NCBI GenBank assembly: GCA_032622095.1
Contig: CP136064.1
Span: forward strand, 260,629,863-260,693,862
Direction of reading: 5' to 3'
DNA length: 64,000 nt
Source of the DNA: Siphonodentalium dalli
Lineage: Eukaryota; Mollusca; Scaphopoda; Gadilida; Siphonodentaliidae
In this document: positions 11,723 through 23,108 of the stretch, piece by piece
Layout: every line of letters starts with the position of its first letter
Numbering within the stretch: the stretch's first letter is position 1
The notes under the pieces: generated by a model
Seen by the model: only the letters and a program-made list of their open reading frames with translations
The model's database searches: none
Told to the model about the DNA's origin: nothing
Program-made: the position numbers and the translations under genes

Positions 11723-12226
11723 TATCATTTGTCTGCCAGCATGTGTATCTGTCGTACATGTGTATCTGTCGTACATGCACAAAATTGTTGGAAAGTTTGT
11801 ACATCAATTTTCTTTCCAATACTTTTCTTACTCTTACTTCATATAAGTATAACCAATACGACGTAGCCATGTCAGTACCAGCACAGATGCCGTGACAAAT
11901 ATTTACAATTTTTGGCATGCTTCATAAATTATGTAGCAAGGAAGTGATATATACAACATTTCCTGAAAACTGACAAAAATTATTGAGACAAAAAAAAAAG
12001 TGTTAGTATTATTTCAAGTTCTTAAGAACACAATCAAATACACCGACAAAATTATGTGGGCGGCAGATTTCCTTGATAAAACATACATCATAAAACCCCA
12101 GCGAGATTCATCATAAAGAGTTATACAAGAACGACTACGAACCTATGAAATTATCGCAGACTGAAGCAACTTTAAAGTTGAATCTCAAGGATTAGTGATG
12201 ATACGGACAATCATTTTACAAATGTA
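11723..12226. other. No gene seen
   Basis: AT-rich sequence with a short duplication ('gtatctgtcgtacatg' twice at about 11747-11778). No exon or RNA gene recognised. Confidence 0.5.
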
Positions 12227-12439
12227 CAGTAATGCCCTGAATAATCGACACCTTAACCACAGTAGAATTATGGGTAACTTTTCAGGATTTAGATGGAAAT
12301 ATAGCTTGTTGCCATTCATCGGAAAGCTCTCATTGAGAGCTTTCTGATGAATGGCAACAAGCCATATTTCTGACTAAATCCTGAAATGTTACCCATAATT
12401 CTGCTGTGGTTAAGGAGTCGATTATTTAGGATATTACTG
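12227..12439. mobile_element. TA-flanked hairpin MITE, full length
   Basis: CAGTAATGCCCTGAATAATC ... GATTATTTAGGATATTACTG between TA dinucleotides, with the tip 'ctctcattgagag'. About 213 bp, the usual full length here. Confidence 0.85.
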
Positions 12440-12501
12440 TAGCAGATATGATTGTTGATTGCCTCGGTATTGTGATGCACAGATTTATTTAGTTATCTTA
12501 A

Positions 12502-12665
12502 CCCTTTCATGATAGGAGCTGCTGGTGCAGCATTAAAGTTCCTGTGCCAGTGCATTGTCTTATATATGCGAGTCTCCATAGGGAGCCTCGCATATATAAG
12601 AGAATACATTGGCCTAATAATACAGGGTTTTCGATAAATTTCAGGAAGCTCCAGTCATGGAAGGC
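12502..12665. mobile_element. TTAA-flanked MITE, family b
   Basis: CCCTTTCATGATAGGAGCTG ... CCAGTCATGGAAGGC between TTAA sites. It carries one cassette with the 'gagtctccatagggagcc' loop. The right end ('ctccagycatggaaggctta') is repeated once at 12683-12704. Confidence 0.75.
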
Positions 12666-12710
12666 TTAATAAGGGAGGTAACTCCAGCCATGGAAGGCTT
12701 AATAAACATA

Positions 12711-12854
12711 CAGTAATGCTCTAAGTAATTGACCCCTTAACCACAGCAGAATTATGGGTAACTTTTCAGGATTTAGCCATATTTCCGACTAAATCCTGAA
12801 AAGTTACCCATAATTCTGCTGTGGTTAAGAAGTCGATTACTTAGAGCATTACTG
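12711..12854. mobile_element. TA-flanked hairpin MITE, shortened
   Basis: CAGTAATGCTCTAAGTAATT ... GATTACTTAGAGCATTACTG between TA dinucleotides, with a deleted tip. Confidence 0.85.
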
Positions 12855-13133
12855 TACACCTGATCTTGAATGGTATTTTGACCTTAGCTTCCAAAAATGC
12901 CTTGAAATAAATACAACAAGGTGAAAATTAACACAGAATGTAGAAAACGATATTTCGGGGTTCTAAATGCATTTCAGGCCGATAATGTTATATAATTATA
13001 AGAAACAATCTTCATATCTTGATATTATAACACAGAATAAACACAGTGGTGCCTACCACAAAAAAAACTTGATTGCTTCGTGATTCATATTTGTGATTTG
13101 GACCATCGTGTTTATAATTTGTAATCGTATTAA

Positions 13134-13499
13134 AGTGATGTGAAACACTCCGGTAGGGTGATAAAATAGAAATAGAGAATATTCTTATTCAAAGTTCTTA
13201 TTTCTACGAATATTAATACAAATTGACCACACACACCGCCACTCTTATATAATAATTAAATGCAATGGCTCTCGATGACAAAATCATTTGTGTTAGTTTA
13301 TCGCAGATAGTTGCGTCCCGAATCGAGATGTAAATATTTACAATTGAGCATAGTACAGACGATGTTTTCTATGGAGTGGTATGGTCGATTTCTATGAAAT
13401 TTTCGGCAATGTTAGTAGAATGCTATATTTACCAGGTTGACATAGTACCTGGGTACTAACTTATCAGTTTTACACACTCAAACAAGTCCATAATATGTC
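13134..13499. repeat. Dispersed repeat (AGTGATGTGAAACACTCCGG), second copy
   Basis: Shares ordered blocks with 5523-5826 and has a ~60 bp extra segment before 'aagtccataat'. It starts after a TTAA (13130-13133) and ends at another, occupied by a family a MITE. Confidence 0.65.
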
Positions 13500-13503
13500 T
13501 TAA

Positions 13504-13774
13504 CCCTTTACCCAACAGAAGGGCCCTGTGCCAATGCATTCTCTTATATATGCGAGTCGACCATAGGCCAATGCATTCTCTTATATATGCGAGGCGACCT
13601 ATGGTCGACTCGCATATATAAGAGAATGCATTGGCACAGGGCATAACTGTAAGCATTACAATGTGGTCAATGAACCGGTTCCAATGATATCCATATTTGT
13701 ATGGTTCTATTGAGACAGACCGAAGATATTTTAGGCTGTTGAAGCTTTATTTGGCCGTTTTGTTGGGTAAAGGG
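13504..13774. mobile_element. TTAA-flanked MITE, family a (CCCTTTACCCAACA ends), internally deleted
   Basis: CCCTTTACCCAACAGAAGGG ... TTTTGTTGGGTAAAGGG between TTAA sites (13500-13503; 13775-13778). It lacks the AT-rich spacer between the two cassettes; others of this family are about 385 bp. Confidence 0.85.
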
Positions 13775-13893
13775 TTAAAGATATGAAGATTATTTCTTGA
13801 GTTATGCTCTTCAAATTCATGATCATCATTGTTGCCATACAATCGAAACAAGTTGTAAATAATAACAATTTATTGCTTTGATGAAGTGTCATA

Positions 13894-14704
13894 CAAGCCT
13901 AGATATAGTGTGTCTGACATTTGCAGAATGAGGTCCTCAGAGGGTGAATTTAGTGATGCTATCCTGCAGTGGGCTAGCATAATTAAATTCACCCTCTGAG
14001 GACCTCATTCTGCTTAGGCCTCATCTTCTGAGTATCTACAGTCTCAAGTTAACATTGTTTTAGATACTTTTTCCTTTCTGTTCAGTTTCTATATCCCCTA
14101 ATTATCAGTTTCTATATCCCCTAATTTTAACCCTTTACCCAACAAACCGGCCAAATAAAGCTGCAACAGCCTAAATTATCTTGGGTCTGTCTCAATAAAA
14201 CCATACAAATATGGATATCATTGGAACCGGCTCCTTGACCACATTGAGATAGTTACAGTTATGCCCTGTGCCAATGCATTCTCTTATATATGCGAGTCGA
14301 CCATAGGTCGCCTCGCATATATAAGAGAATGCATTGGCCTAAAAAAAATTAATTTTTTTTAACACTTTTTACCATTTTTTCTTACATTCTTGAACAATTT
14401 TATAATTTTTAATGTGTTAAGCCAATGCATTCTCTTATATATGCGAGGCGACCTATGGTCGACTCGCATATATAAGAGAATGCATTGGCACAGGGCCCTT
14501 CTGTTGGGTAAAGGGTTAATTTGCAGAAGATATATTGCATAATTGAGGTGACTAATGGGTGAAATTCACCAACTTCAACTGGGGAACTTCAATCTGATCC
14601 CAGGTCTCCCATAGCAGATGAGGCCTAAGCAGAATAAGGTCCCCAGAGGGTGAATTTAGTGATGCTAGCCCGCAAATGTCAGATACAACTAAATCCAGAC
14701 TTTG
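13894..14704. mobile_element. hAT-like MITE, CAAGCC family, split by a nested MITE
   Basis: Left part 13894-14126 and right part 14520-14704 are contiguous in sibling copies ('ctaattttcagaagataaaa' at about 2850). The break is at a TTAA and holds the family a element 14131-14515. Flanks GTGTCATA and TGTCACAT are similar but not an exact duplication. Confidence 0.75.
14131..14515. mobile_element. TTAA-flanked MITE, family a, nested
   Basis: CCCTTTACCCAACAAACCGG ... TCTGTTGGGTAAAGGG with TTAA at 14127-14130 and 14516-14519. It lies inside the hAT-like MITE at 13894-14704, opposite in orientation to the copy at 13504. It has both hairpin cassettes around an A/T-rich spacer. Confidence 0.88.
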
Positions 14705-15063
14705 TGTCACATCCTCTATCCATTGTAATCTGTAAGTAGAGATATGCAAATCACATTGAAATATTTAATTCCTGTAAAAATGCAATGATTTTAACATCGA
14801 GGTTCAATCAAATTGATTTAAACATGAAAGTAGAGCAAGTTAAAGCCAATTGATCTAAATTTTTATAAAATATTTTAGTCTGGTATCAATATTATTCTAT
14901 AAAATAATATTTGTAAAAAGGATAAATAATTTAATACAACATGGGAAAAACTAAGAGTAAAGAGTATTGAAAGTTGAAATGAAATAAAATAGCAAGTATA
15001 CCACACAGACAATTCTCCAACAATGGATTAGCATGAACGCATATCTACCATGTATTTAATTAA

Positions 15064-15305
15064 CCCTTCCATGACTGGAGAATCCTGAAATTTTGCGAAA
15101 ACCCTGTGCCAATGCATTCTCTTATATATGCGAGTCTCCCATAGGGAGCCTTGCATATATAAGAGAACACATTGGCCTAATAATGTTTACTTTCACCTTG
15201 TAAGCCAGTGCATTCTCTTATATAACCGAGGCTCGCATATATAAAAGAATGCACTGTCACATGATCTTTAATCATGCACCAGCGCAGCCCCCTGTCATGA
15301 AAGGG
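15064..15305. mobile_element. TTAA-flanked MITE, family b
   Basis: CCCTTCCATGACTGGAG ... GTCATGAAAGGG, left TTAA intact, right site TTAT. Two cassettes; the right one has a shortened loop. Confidence 0.8.
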
Positions 15306-16102
15306 TTATCATCTTACATGATAACATTATAGCATGCTTAGTGTCCAAAGAGACGGGATGAGGATGACAAAGTGAAAGTGTCCAAAGATTGTGATATTGA
15401 TCACAAATCCTACCCTGGCAAATGGTGTACCCAAGCCATTGGTCATGAAAGATGGGATTTGTGTTGTGGTAAGGACAGTGGAATAACGCTGCATATGACC
15501 TGAAGCTTTTTATGAAGACCTTTTTTGAGAATGCGTTTAGGTAATTAGTGTGGCTTACGAACTCATCCTACAACTTTTTTCCCATATTGTGTAAAAATAT
15601 AATCTTTTTATGGATTGATTTATGTTCTCATCAATACACCATATCAATATCTCATATCAATACACTGTAGGGGCCTATATGAATGATCAGAAAATCTCTT
15701 TTATTATATTTTCATCAACTTTTTACGTCAAAATATAAATCGTATCCCCATGCCTAGAAGACAGAACATGTTATTCCACTCTCAAGATGTTACCCTACTC
15801 TCAGCAGTACATCATATTTTTGCGTCATTCGGTATCCTTGCACCTTATTGCTGGTGATGTTGTTGCTTAAGAACACATAACGTCTGACCGTGTATTTCAT
15901 TGTGGTCTGAGCGATAACAAATGGTATAGAAGATATAATGAAAACAACAGTTCTGAATATCGTTCCGTTTATCTCATCTTGTGAGATGCGAGGATTATTT
16001 TAACTCGGCTAACGCCTCGTAAGTATAATTCTCCACATCTCACTCGAGGAGAAAAACTGTACACTACTCAAAACAGTTAACTACTGTCTATTTAAACCTT
16101 AA
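15306..16102. other. No gene established; one 53-codon open stretch
   Basis: A plus-strand stretch at about 15339-15501 is open for some 53 codons and cysteine-rich ('GKWCTQAIGHERWDLCCGK'). It has no start codon and no family I recognise. Without a convincing acceptor I leave it as a possible exon relic. The rest of the interval shows nothing. Confidence 0.25.
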
Positions 16103-16288
16103 CCCTTCAATGAAATTTTGCGAAATGTGCCAATGCATTCTCATATATTTACCTTCACCTTGTAAGCCATTGCATTCTCTTATATATACCAGGATCCTTG
16201 TGGGAGGCTCGTATATATAAGAGAATGCACTGGCACAGGATATTTAATGCTGCACCAATGCAGATGTAGTCATGAAAGGGTGAAAGGG
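16103..16288. mobile_element. TTAA-flanked MITE, family b, abutting the next element
   Basis: CCCTTCAATGAAATTTTG ... GAAAGGG. The right TTAA (16289-16292) is also the left TTAA of the family d element that follows. Confidence 0.7.
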
Positions 16289-16292
16289 TTAA

Positions 16293-16540
16293 AGGTACTC
16301 AATCCAATCAGATGCTCCTATTATTACCACTTGATTTTAGAGTTATCCATCTTTATCTACAAGACCGTCCGTTTGACCTTGTGCTTCTGGCCCAGAAACC
16401 ATTGAAATAACAAACTTCAATAATTGATATCTGATCACTCTGAGCTTTGATGGGTAGGTTCCTCGACTCGAATCAAATATTTTTTACCCCTGAAGCCAAA
16501 GAAACAATAATTTAGGAGCGTCTGATCGGATTGAGTACCT
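16293..16540. mobile_element. TTAA-flanked MITE, family d, palindromic form
   Basis: AGGTACTCAATCCAATCAGA ... TCGGATTGAGTACCT between TTAA sites (16289-16292; 16541-16544). Both ends here are the AGGTACTC type; 'ccacttgattttagagttat' is shared with 18808-19229. Confidence 0.78.
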
Positions 16541-16714
16541 TTAAGAAACGCATTTACATTTCACTTATAAGCTGTTGGCAGATTGCTAAATGCATAAGTG
16601 GAGAATAAACTGTACGTCATGAGTAAAGTTTCAGATCTTAAAGAGTAATCCCATGAGGATGGGTGTAAAGATATATTCGGAGCTCAAAACCGTCGATTAC
16701 AACAACATCCTTAA

Positions 16715-16943
16715 CCCTTTCATGTCGAGAGCTGTGATAGTGCATTCTCTTATATATGCAAGTCTCCCATAGGGAGCCTCGCATGTATGAGAGATTGCAC
16801 TGGCTTACAAGGTCATGGTAAATATTGTTAGACCAATGTATTTCTTGTATATGCGAGGCTCTCTATGGGAGACTCGCATATATAGGAGAATGCATTGGCA
16901 CAGGGTTTTAAATTTTTTTTAAGAAGTTCCCGTCATGAAAGGG
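16715..16943. mobile_element. TTAA-flanked MITE, family b
   Basis: CCCTTTCATGTCGAGAGCTG ... CCGTCATGAAAGGG between TTAA sites (16711-16714; 16944-16947), with two cassettes. Confidence 0.82.
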
Positions 16944-17105
16944 TTAATAATTCTTCCACTGAATATTCATGTGTGTAAACATTACAATTTTGTATACCTC
17001 TCTTTTCTTATGGAAAAAGTATTTTATAAGAGTAGTTTTTGTTTTTATCAAGTTAAAACTTGTATTAACAGAATCTTTCTTACCTTTGGGGTTAGAGACC
17101 TTATA

Positions 17106-17188
17106 AATACCAACAGAGCAATCTTAATGGGAAATTAATGCTAATAAATACCAACAGAGCAATCTTAAATGGGAAATTAATGCTAATT
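17106..17188. repeat. 41 bp direct duplication
   Basis: 'aataccaacagagcaatctt' plus the following 'aatgggaaattaatgcta' occurs twice in tandem. Confidence 0.85.
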
Positions 17189-17297
17189 TATCTCCGTGTC
17201 CCTCTAATTCATTGAAACAAAAATAAAAATAACCATAAATTTCAAGGTGGAACTTTTTGGATTTTTCTTTAGAAACAAACTATAAGATCAATTTTGT

Positions 17298-17530
17298 GAC
17301 TAACACGGCCTGGAACCCTGAATATTTTGAATTGTTATGTTTTTTACTAACACGGCCTGGAACCCTGAATATTTTGAATTGTTATGTTTTTTACTAACAC
17401 TGCTTGGAACCCTGAATATTTTGAATTGTTATGTTTTTCACTAACACTGCTTGGAACCCTGAATATTTTGAATTGTTATGTTTTTTACTAACACTGCTTG
17501 GAACCCTGAATATTTTGAATTTGTATGTTT
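17298..17530. repeat. 47 bp minisatellite, five units
   Basis: Units containing 'ctggaaccctgaatattttg' and 'aattgttatgttttt' start at 17301, 17348, 17395, 17442 and 17489, exactly 47 bp apart. The first two read 'acggcctgg' and the rest 'actgcttgg', so the array grew after this change. Confidence 0.92.
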
Positions 17531-17693
17531 TTAAACACAAAAAATGACAATAATACAATATGGGTAGGGACATGTTTCTGAAACACCATCAAATGTACTG
17601 CATGAGATGTTATCAGCTCTCAATATATTAAGCAACTTTAAGTCTGAACTCTCTAGTTCTTATAGAGTTACCTCCCATAGATCTTAGTTCCTA

Positions 17694-18047
17694 CAGTAAT
17701 GTCAAACTCCATACAGCGCCCTCTACGCTATCGCTGCGATATATCACTGCCACAATGAGTGTACTTTGCCGACGATAAATCTATTTTTACATATCGTCGC
17801 GGAACTGTATTTACTACTATTTAGTCACCTATTATCTTGTTTTGACCACCAAATTTTTTATAAAGTTTGCAATAATGGTAATTCTTTCGGTATTGATAAG
17901 AACAATATGAACTGAGATAGACAATTTTAATCCAAAAACATAAGAACTAAAAACACGTAAGAATTCCTTACCAATTAATGTCATTATGGCAGTGGTATCT
18001 CAGCGGAGCGATGGGAGATAATTCTGCCTGGAGTTTGCAGTAATGTT
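17694..18047. mobile_element. Inverted-repeat element, unclassified
   Basis: 'gtcaaactccatacagcgcc' and 'tatatcactgccacaatga' at the left recur inverted and degraded at about 17982-18042 ('tcattatggcagtggtatct', 'ctggagtttg'). No target duplication resolved. Confidence 0.5.
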
Positions 18048-18500
18048 GGCTCCCACAGATTGTAAAACCTATAGAGTTATCTCTCATAGATATTAGTTCC
18101 TAGAGTTACCTCCCATAGATCTTAGTTCATTTTTCTCACCAAAAATATTTTATGAGAAAATTATTTTGCTGGATTAGAATGAAGCGTGTATATTAAACGA
18201 CTATAATAATTTACTAAATTCAGCGCAGACTATATTTGCGCATAATATTCTTAGTTCATTTACGAGCATCTTATATCCAACAGAGTAAAATCACAAGTCT
18301 GGCATAGTGTATACATTTTTATACGTCGACTTTCTTCAAAACTTATACATGTATATATGGATCTATACAAATTACAGGAGATATAAATGAAAAAAGGAAA
18401 TATAAACTGACAAATGAATACTAATTAGCATATGATAAATAAATCCTATGAAAGCAAATAAATATCAATTACTTGGGTTCTCACCGGATGTTAAAAGATA

Positions 18501-18713
18501 CAGTAATGCTCTAAATAATTGACTCCTTAACCACAGCAGAATGATGGGTAATTTTTCAGGATATAGTCGGAAATATGGCTTGTTGGCATTCATCGGAAAT
18601 CTCTCAGTGAGAGCTTTCCGATGAATGGCAACAAGCCATATTTCCGACTAAATCCTGAAAAATTACCCATAATTATTCTGTGGTTAAGGAGTCGATTATT
18701 TAGAGCATTACTG
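18501..18713. mobile_element. TA-flanked hairpin MITE, full length
   Basis: CAGTAATGCTCTAAATAATT ... GATTATTTAGAGCATTACTG between TA dinucleotides; tip 'ctctcagtgagag'. Confidence 0.87.
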
Positions 18714-18807
18714 TAAATGGCATTAAAGACCTTTGAAACACTGTTACAGGTATAATGAGGACTGTGCTCCTATCAGGGGGAAATATTAGCTGAAAGAGCA
18801 ATCTTAA

Positions 18808-19229
18808 AGGTACTGAATCCTATTAGACGCTCCTAAATTACTATTTCTTTGGCTTTGGGGGTAAAAAATATTTTATTCGAGTCGACGAACCCACCCACCA
18901 AAGCTCAGAGTGATCAGATATAAATTTTTAAAGTTAGTTAATTTTTGGAGATGTGGACCAGAACCACGTGCTCAAACGGACAAATTGCAGTTATAAGATG
19001 GATAACTCGAAAATCAAGTGGTTACTATTAACAATAATAACCACTTGATTTTAGAGTTATCCATCTTACACCCTCAATTTTGTCTTCAACAAAATTAACA
19101 AACTTCAAAAATCGATATCTGATCACTCTTGAGCTTTTATGGGTGGGTTCCTCGACTCGAATCAAATATTTTTTACCCCCAAAGCCAAAGAAATAGTGAT
19201 TTAGGAGCGTCTAATCAGATTGAGTATCT
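18808..19229. mobile_element. TTAA-flanked MITE, family d, long palindrome
   Basis: AGGTACTGAATCCTATTAGA ... TCAGATTGAGTATCT between TTAA sites (18804-18807; 19230-19233). The arms are long inverted repeats ('ctatttctttggctttgggg' / 'cccaaagccaaagaaatag'; 'ataaccacttgattttagag'). Confidence 0.82.
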
Positions 19230-19311
19230 TTAATTGTCATAAAACTTGGATTCATTGACTGCAGTCTCTTTGAAAAGCAGACGGTAATCATTTCAGATCT
19301 ACATCTCTTAA

Positions 19312-19693
19312 CCCTTTACCCAACAGAAGGGCCCTGTGCCAATGCATTCTCTTATATATGCGAGTCGACCATAGGTCGCCTCGCATATATAAGAGAATGC
19401 ATTGGCTTAACACATTAAAAATTATAAAATTGTTAAAGAATGTAAGAAAAAATGGTAAAAAAAGATTTTTTTTAGGCCAATGCATTCTCTTATATATGCG
19501 AGGCGACCTATGGTCGACTCGCATATATAAGAGAATGCATTGGCACAGGGCATAACTGTAACTATCACAATGTGGTCAAGGAGCCGGTTCCAATGATATC
19601 CATATTTGTATGGTTCTATTGAGACAGACCGAAGATATTTTAGGCTGTTGAAGCTTTATTTGGCCGGTTTTGGCCGGTTTGTTGGGTAAAGGG
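19312..19693. mobile_element. TTAA-flanked MITE, family a, full length
   Basis: CCCTTTACCCAACAGAAGGG ... TTTGTTGGGTAAAGGG between TTAA sites. Two cassettes flank 'aaaattataaaattgttaaa'. The right part includes 'ggttctattgagacagaccg'. Confidence 0.88.
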
Positions 19694-19697
19694 TTAA

Positions 19698-20525
19698 TCT
19701 CCCATTCACTTTTCATTTTCTAAGACGATGCGGCTTCCAAATATGGAGTACATGTCTGGCGGAGTAAACATTTGTGAGAATCATAGTATATAGCAGTAAT
19801 TATAAAAACAAAAAGATGCAAAGAATAATCAGTAATAAATATTATTACCACTTTATAGGGCGTTCTCTAGGCCATTGATAATGTTTTTCGGGGCGTTCCA
19901 AATAGCGTATTGTTACCAAAACAGCGGGCCGATAACGAGAAGCCTAGTTCAATATCGGCCCGCCGCCCGGAAACTATAGATCTCGTTTATTATCGCGAGA
20001 GTTACGTCCCTTCAACTTCCGATGTGGCGTGTTTATTTCAAGAAAATAATGGGAAGATGTATCCGATTTCCTCGACACTATAGTGGTTTTATGATTGGAA
20101 TTCACGCTATATGATTGAATTATTGTATCAAGCGTAAGTATGCATTGATAATTTTAGCTGTCAACCTCTCATTGGTTGTTACTCGTCTCCAATGCTGGGT
20201 TTTCCCCTGTCCTATTTTCGAGACTCTGTCAGTCCGTGTCACTGTCAGCTGACAAGTCAAATGGTATCAAATTTAAATGTTCTTGAAAATATTTCTCTCT
20301 TAATCTACTTCATTATGCCACTAAATCCTCAAATGGGTCAAATGTCCAAAACTGTGGTAATAATAGTAATAACATGATTTCATTGGGCATTATGGTTTAT
20401 TAACGGCCCGGCTGGAATGATTAACAGCCCAAGGGCCTATTAGCGGCCCTCAAAAATCATGTTATTGTTATATCGTTGACTGATAAAATCTCGAAGATGA
20501 AGTCTACTAGATCGCTATGAATATA
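19698..20525. other. Gene-free stretch with a GC-rich hairpin
   Basis: No exon recognised. GCGGGCCGATA (19924-19934) and TATCGGCCCGC (19953-19963) form a perfect 11 bp stem with an 18 nt loop. The surroundings (19870-20050, 20400-20460) are GC-richer than the rest of the window, cause unknown. Confidence 0.45.
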
Positions 20526-21089
20526 ATGTAATGCTCTAAGTAATCGACTCCTTAACCCTTTACCCAACAAACCGGCCAAATAAAGCTTCAACAGCCTAAA
20601 ATATCTTCGGTCTGTCTCAATAGAACCATACAAATATAGATATCATTGGAACCGGCTCATTGACCACATTGTGATGGTTACAGTTATGCCCTGTGCCAAT
20701 GCATTCTCTTATATATGCGAGTCGACCATAGGTCGCCTCGCATATATAAGAGAATGCATTGGCCTAAAAAAATCTTTTTTTAACACTTTTTACCATTTTT
20801 TCTTACATTCTTTAACAATTTTATAATTTTTAATATGTGTTAAGCCAATGCATTCTCTTATATATGCGAGGCGACCTATGGTCGACTCGCATATATATAA
20901 GAGAATGCATTGGCCAGGGCCGTTCTGTTGGGTAAAGGGTTAACCACAGCAGAATTATGGGTAACGTTTCAGGATTTAGTCGGGGAGAGCTTTCCGATGA
21001 ATGGCAACAAGCCATATTTCCGACTAAATCCTGAAAAATTACCCATAATTCTGCTGTGGTTAAGGAGTCGATTATTTAGGGCATTACTG
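20526..21089. mobile_element. TA-flanked hairpin MITE split by a nested TTAA MITE
   Basis: Left part 20526-20555, right part 20940-21089. At the break the intact family sequence 'ctccttaaccacagcag' reads CTCC-TTAA-[family a element]-TTAA-CCACAGCAG. This documents a 4 bp TTAA target duplication directly. Confidence 0.88.
20556..20939. mobile_element. TTAA-flanked MITE, family a, nested
   Basis: CCCTTTACCCAACAAACCGG ... TCTGTTGGGTAAAGGG with TTAA at 20552-20555 and 20940-20943. Two cassettes, one with an extra 'ta' in its TATATA run. Confidence 0.9.
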
Positions 21090-21250
21090 TATTTGAACCA
21101 GTATTAATACTGTAATCTGGCTGGCTGGAGAGTACCTAGTCTTTTCTTATTGACACAATATTTAATTTGACAATCCCCCCCCCAGTCTACAAACAGACGC
21201 ATTTTAATCAATTAATCATCCTGTATAATGGCAAATAGATCAATTCTTAT

Positions 21251-21589
21251 AGATAGTCTATCTCTTCCTACGTGTTATATAGTTTCCGGGGTATAAAATA
21301 ATAAATATGAAGACACATGTCTGGAAATGCAAATTAATATTTATTTTATATCAATATTTTCTTGTATAATGCGATAATCAAATGGGACATTTTTTAGTTA
21401 GAGTTCTCCTGCTTGGTACACTCTGAACGAACACGAGACGTAAAATGTCCCAAATTTATTGTATGTATATTATACCAGAAAATTCGAAATAAAATCAAAA
21501 TATTTCCAGACAGGTGTCTTTGACTCATATCTATTATTTTATACCACAGAAACTACATAGAACTTGTTATAGGAAGAGATAGACCATCT
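21251..21589. mobile_element. TTAA-flanked MITE, family e
   Basis: AGATAGTCTATCTCTTCCTA ... GGAAGAGATAGACCATCT; right TTAA (21590-21593) intact, left site TTAT. Sibling of 4431-4807. Confidence 0.7.
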
Positions 21590-21780
21590 TTAATTATGTG
21601 AAGTCTAGGGTTATATTGTATTGCATGTCCATGATCTCCAGTATTTTTTTCATGACCTATGAGATGATGTAATTTGAATACCCATAATTGTTTCAAAGGC
21701 CTTTCATGGTGGATTTCAATAAGTATTAAGAATGTAGTCATATGCCCTATTTTGATGTACATATTGAATTATTCCCTAGA

Positions 21781-22204
21781 CAAGCCTTGAAATAGTGGTT
21801 CTGATATTTGCAGAATGAGGTCCACAGAGGGTGAATTTAGTGACGCCATCCAACACAGCAGGCTAGAATAACCAAATTCACCCTCTGGGGACTTCATTCT
21901 CTACTTAGGCCTCAACTGTTATGGAAGACCTAGGATCATCAGATTGAAGTTGGTGATGTTCACCCATTAGTCACCTCGATTATGCATTTTATCATCTGCA
22001 AATTAGGGGAAAAACATGTAGAAACTCATGAGAAGGGAAAAAGTAACTAAAACAATGTTAATTTGAGATTATAGATACTTCCCAGAAGATGAGACCTAAG
22101 AAGAATGTTGTCCCCAGAGGGTGAATTTAGTGATGCTAGCCTTGTGTGGGGTAGCAACACTAAATTTATCCTCTGGGGACCTCATTCTGCTATTTCAAGG
22201 CTTG
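21781..22204. mobile_element. hAT-like MITE with near-exact 8 bp duplication
   Basis: CAAGCCTTGAAATAG ... CTATTTCAAGGCTTG flanked by TCCCTAGA (21773-21780) and CCCCTAGA (22205-22212), 7 of 8 identical. Long form with an AT-rich centre. Confidence 0.82.
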
Positions 22205-22453
22205 CCCCTAGAAACAGATAATAAATGCATGACGTTGAAGATTAGTATGATAAATATGTGCCGGGCATGGAGCCAAGACAAGAGGAAGATTGTGGTAAAT
22301 GAGAGCCCTGCACGGAGCCAAGACAAGAGAAAGGCTGTTAGCAATTTTTGGAAAAGAATTCTACCAATTCTAAACATAATGTAAGAAAAAATCATGAAGT
22401 ATCATCATCCGCAATGACTATAATCAAACAAAAAGTTATCAATGTTAAATTAA

Positions 22454-22705
22454 CCCTTTCTTTACTAAATACTCATTGACGAGCAGTAACCCCATAGGAA
22501 ATAGTAAGATAATAAGTTAAAATGACAGTTAGTCGTTTGATGAACTTATTATCTGAACATTTCCCTCCAATGCATAGGACTCCTTCCGCACTTTTATTAT
22601 CTGTCGTCTGCTTATTTTTCGTGAAAACCCCTCCAGATGAATAATAGGATATTCCATTGTATACTTTTATAACTGAGTGGGAGAATCCATTTAGTATAGA
22701 AAGGG
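22454..22705. mobile_element. TTAA-flanked element, family f (CCCTTTCTTTACTAAAT ends)
   Basis: CCCTTTCTTTACTAAATACT ... CATTTAGTATAGAAAGGG between TTAA sites. Related fragments at 30465-30607 and, inverted, at 38984-39170 share 'ctccagatgaataatag' and 'gtatacttttat'. No coding capacity. Confidence 0.72.
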
Positions 22706-22913
22706 TTAAATGAGGTATGAACCTGGGACAAAGCAATTGACCCAAATTTGTAATAAATATAACAGAAGTGAATACAAATTAGGTGTGAATGATTAGTTTC
22801 TTAATTAATAAACTATAAGTTACAGATCTGTCAAATATGAGAAATACAATAGTAAATGAATACGAGTTCTATAAAGAGACTAAAAGCGAGAGAATGATAG
22901 AGGGATGAATATA

Positions 22914-23106
22914 CAGTAATGCCCTAAATAATCTACTCCTTAACCACAGCATAATTATGGGTAATTTTTCAGGATTTAGTCAGAAATATGGCATGTTGCC
23001 ATTCATCGGAAAGCTCTCAGTGAGAGCTTTCTGATGAATGGAAACAAGCCATATTTCCGACTAAATTCTGCTGTGGTTAAGGAGTCTATTATTTAGGGCA
23101 TCACTT
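22914..23106. mobile_element. TA-flanked hairpin MITE, right arm partly deleted
   Basis: CAGTAATGCCCTAAATAATC ... ATTTAGGGCATCACTT. The right end is mutated and 'cctgaaaaattacccataat' is missing from the right arm. Confidence 0.78.
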
Positions 23107-23108
23107 TA

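Noticed and set aside
15339-15501. Possible cysteine-rich exon
   Set aside because: Open for about 53 codons but with no start codon, no convincing splice pair and no family match I can name. Could be chance; mentioned only as a weak lead.
19288-19555. Recurrent short reading frames containing IYKRMHW on both strands
   Set aside because: They are translations of the palindromic hairpin cassette and appear on both strands of every family a-c MITE. The frames reflect the DNA repeat, not a conserved peptide.
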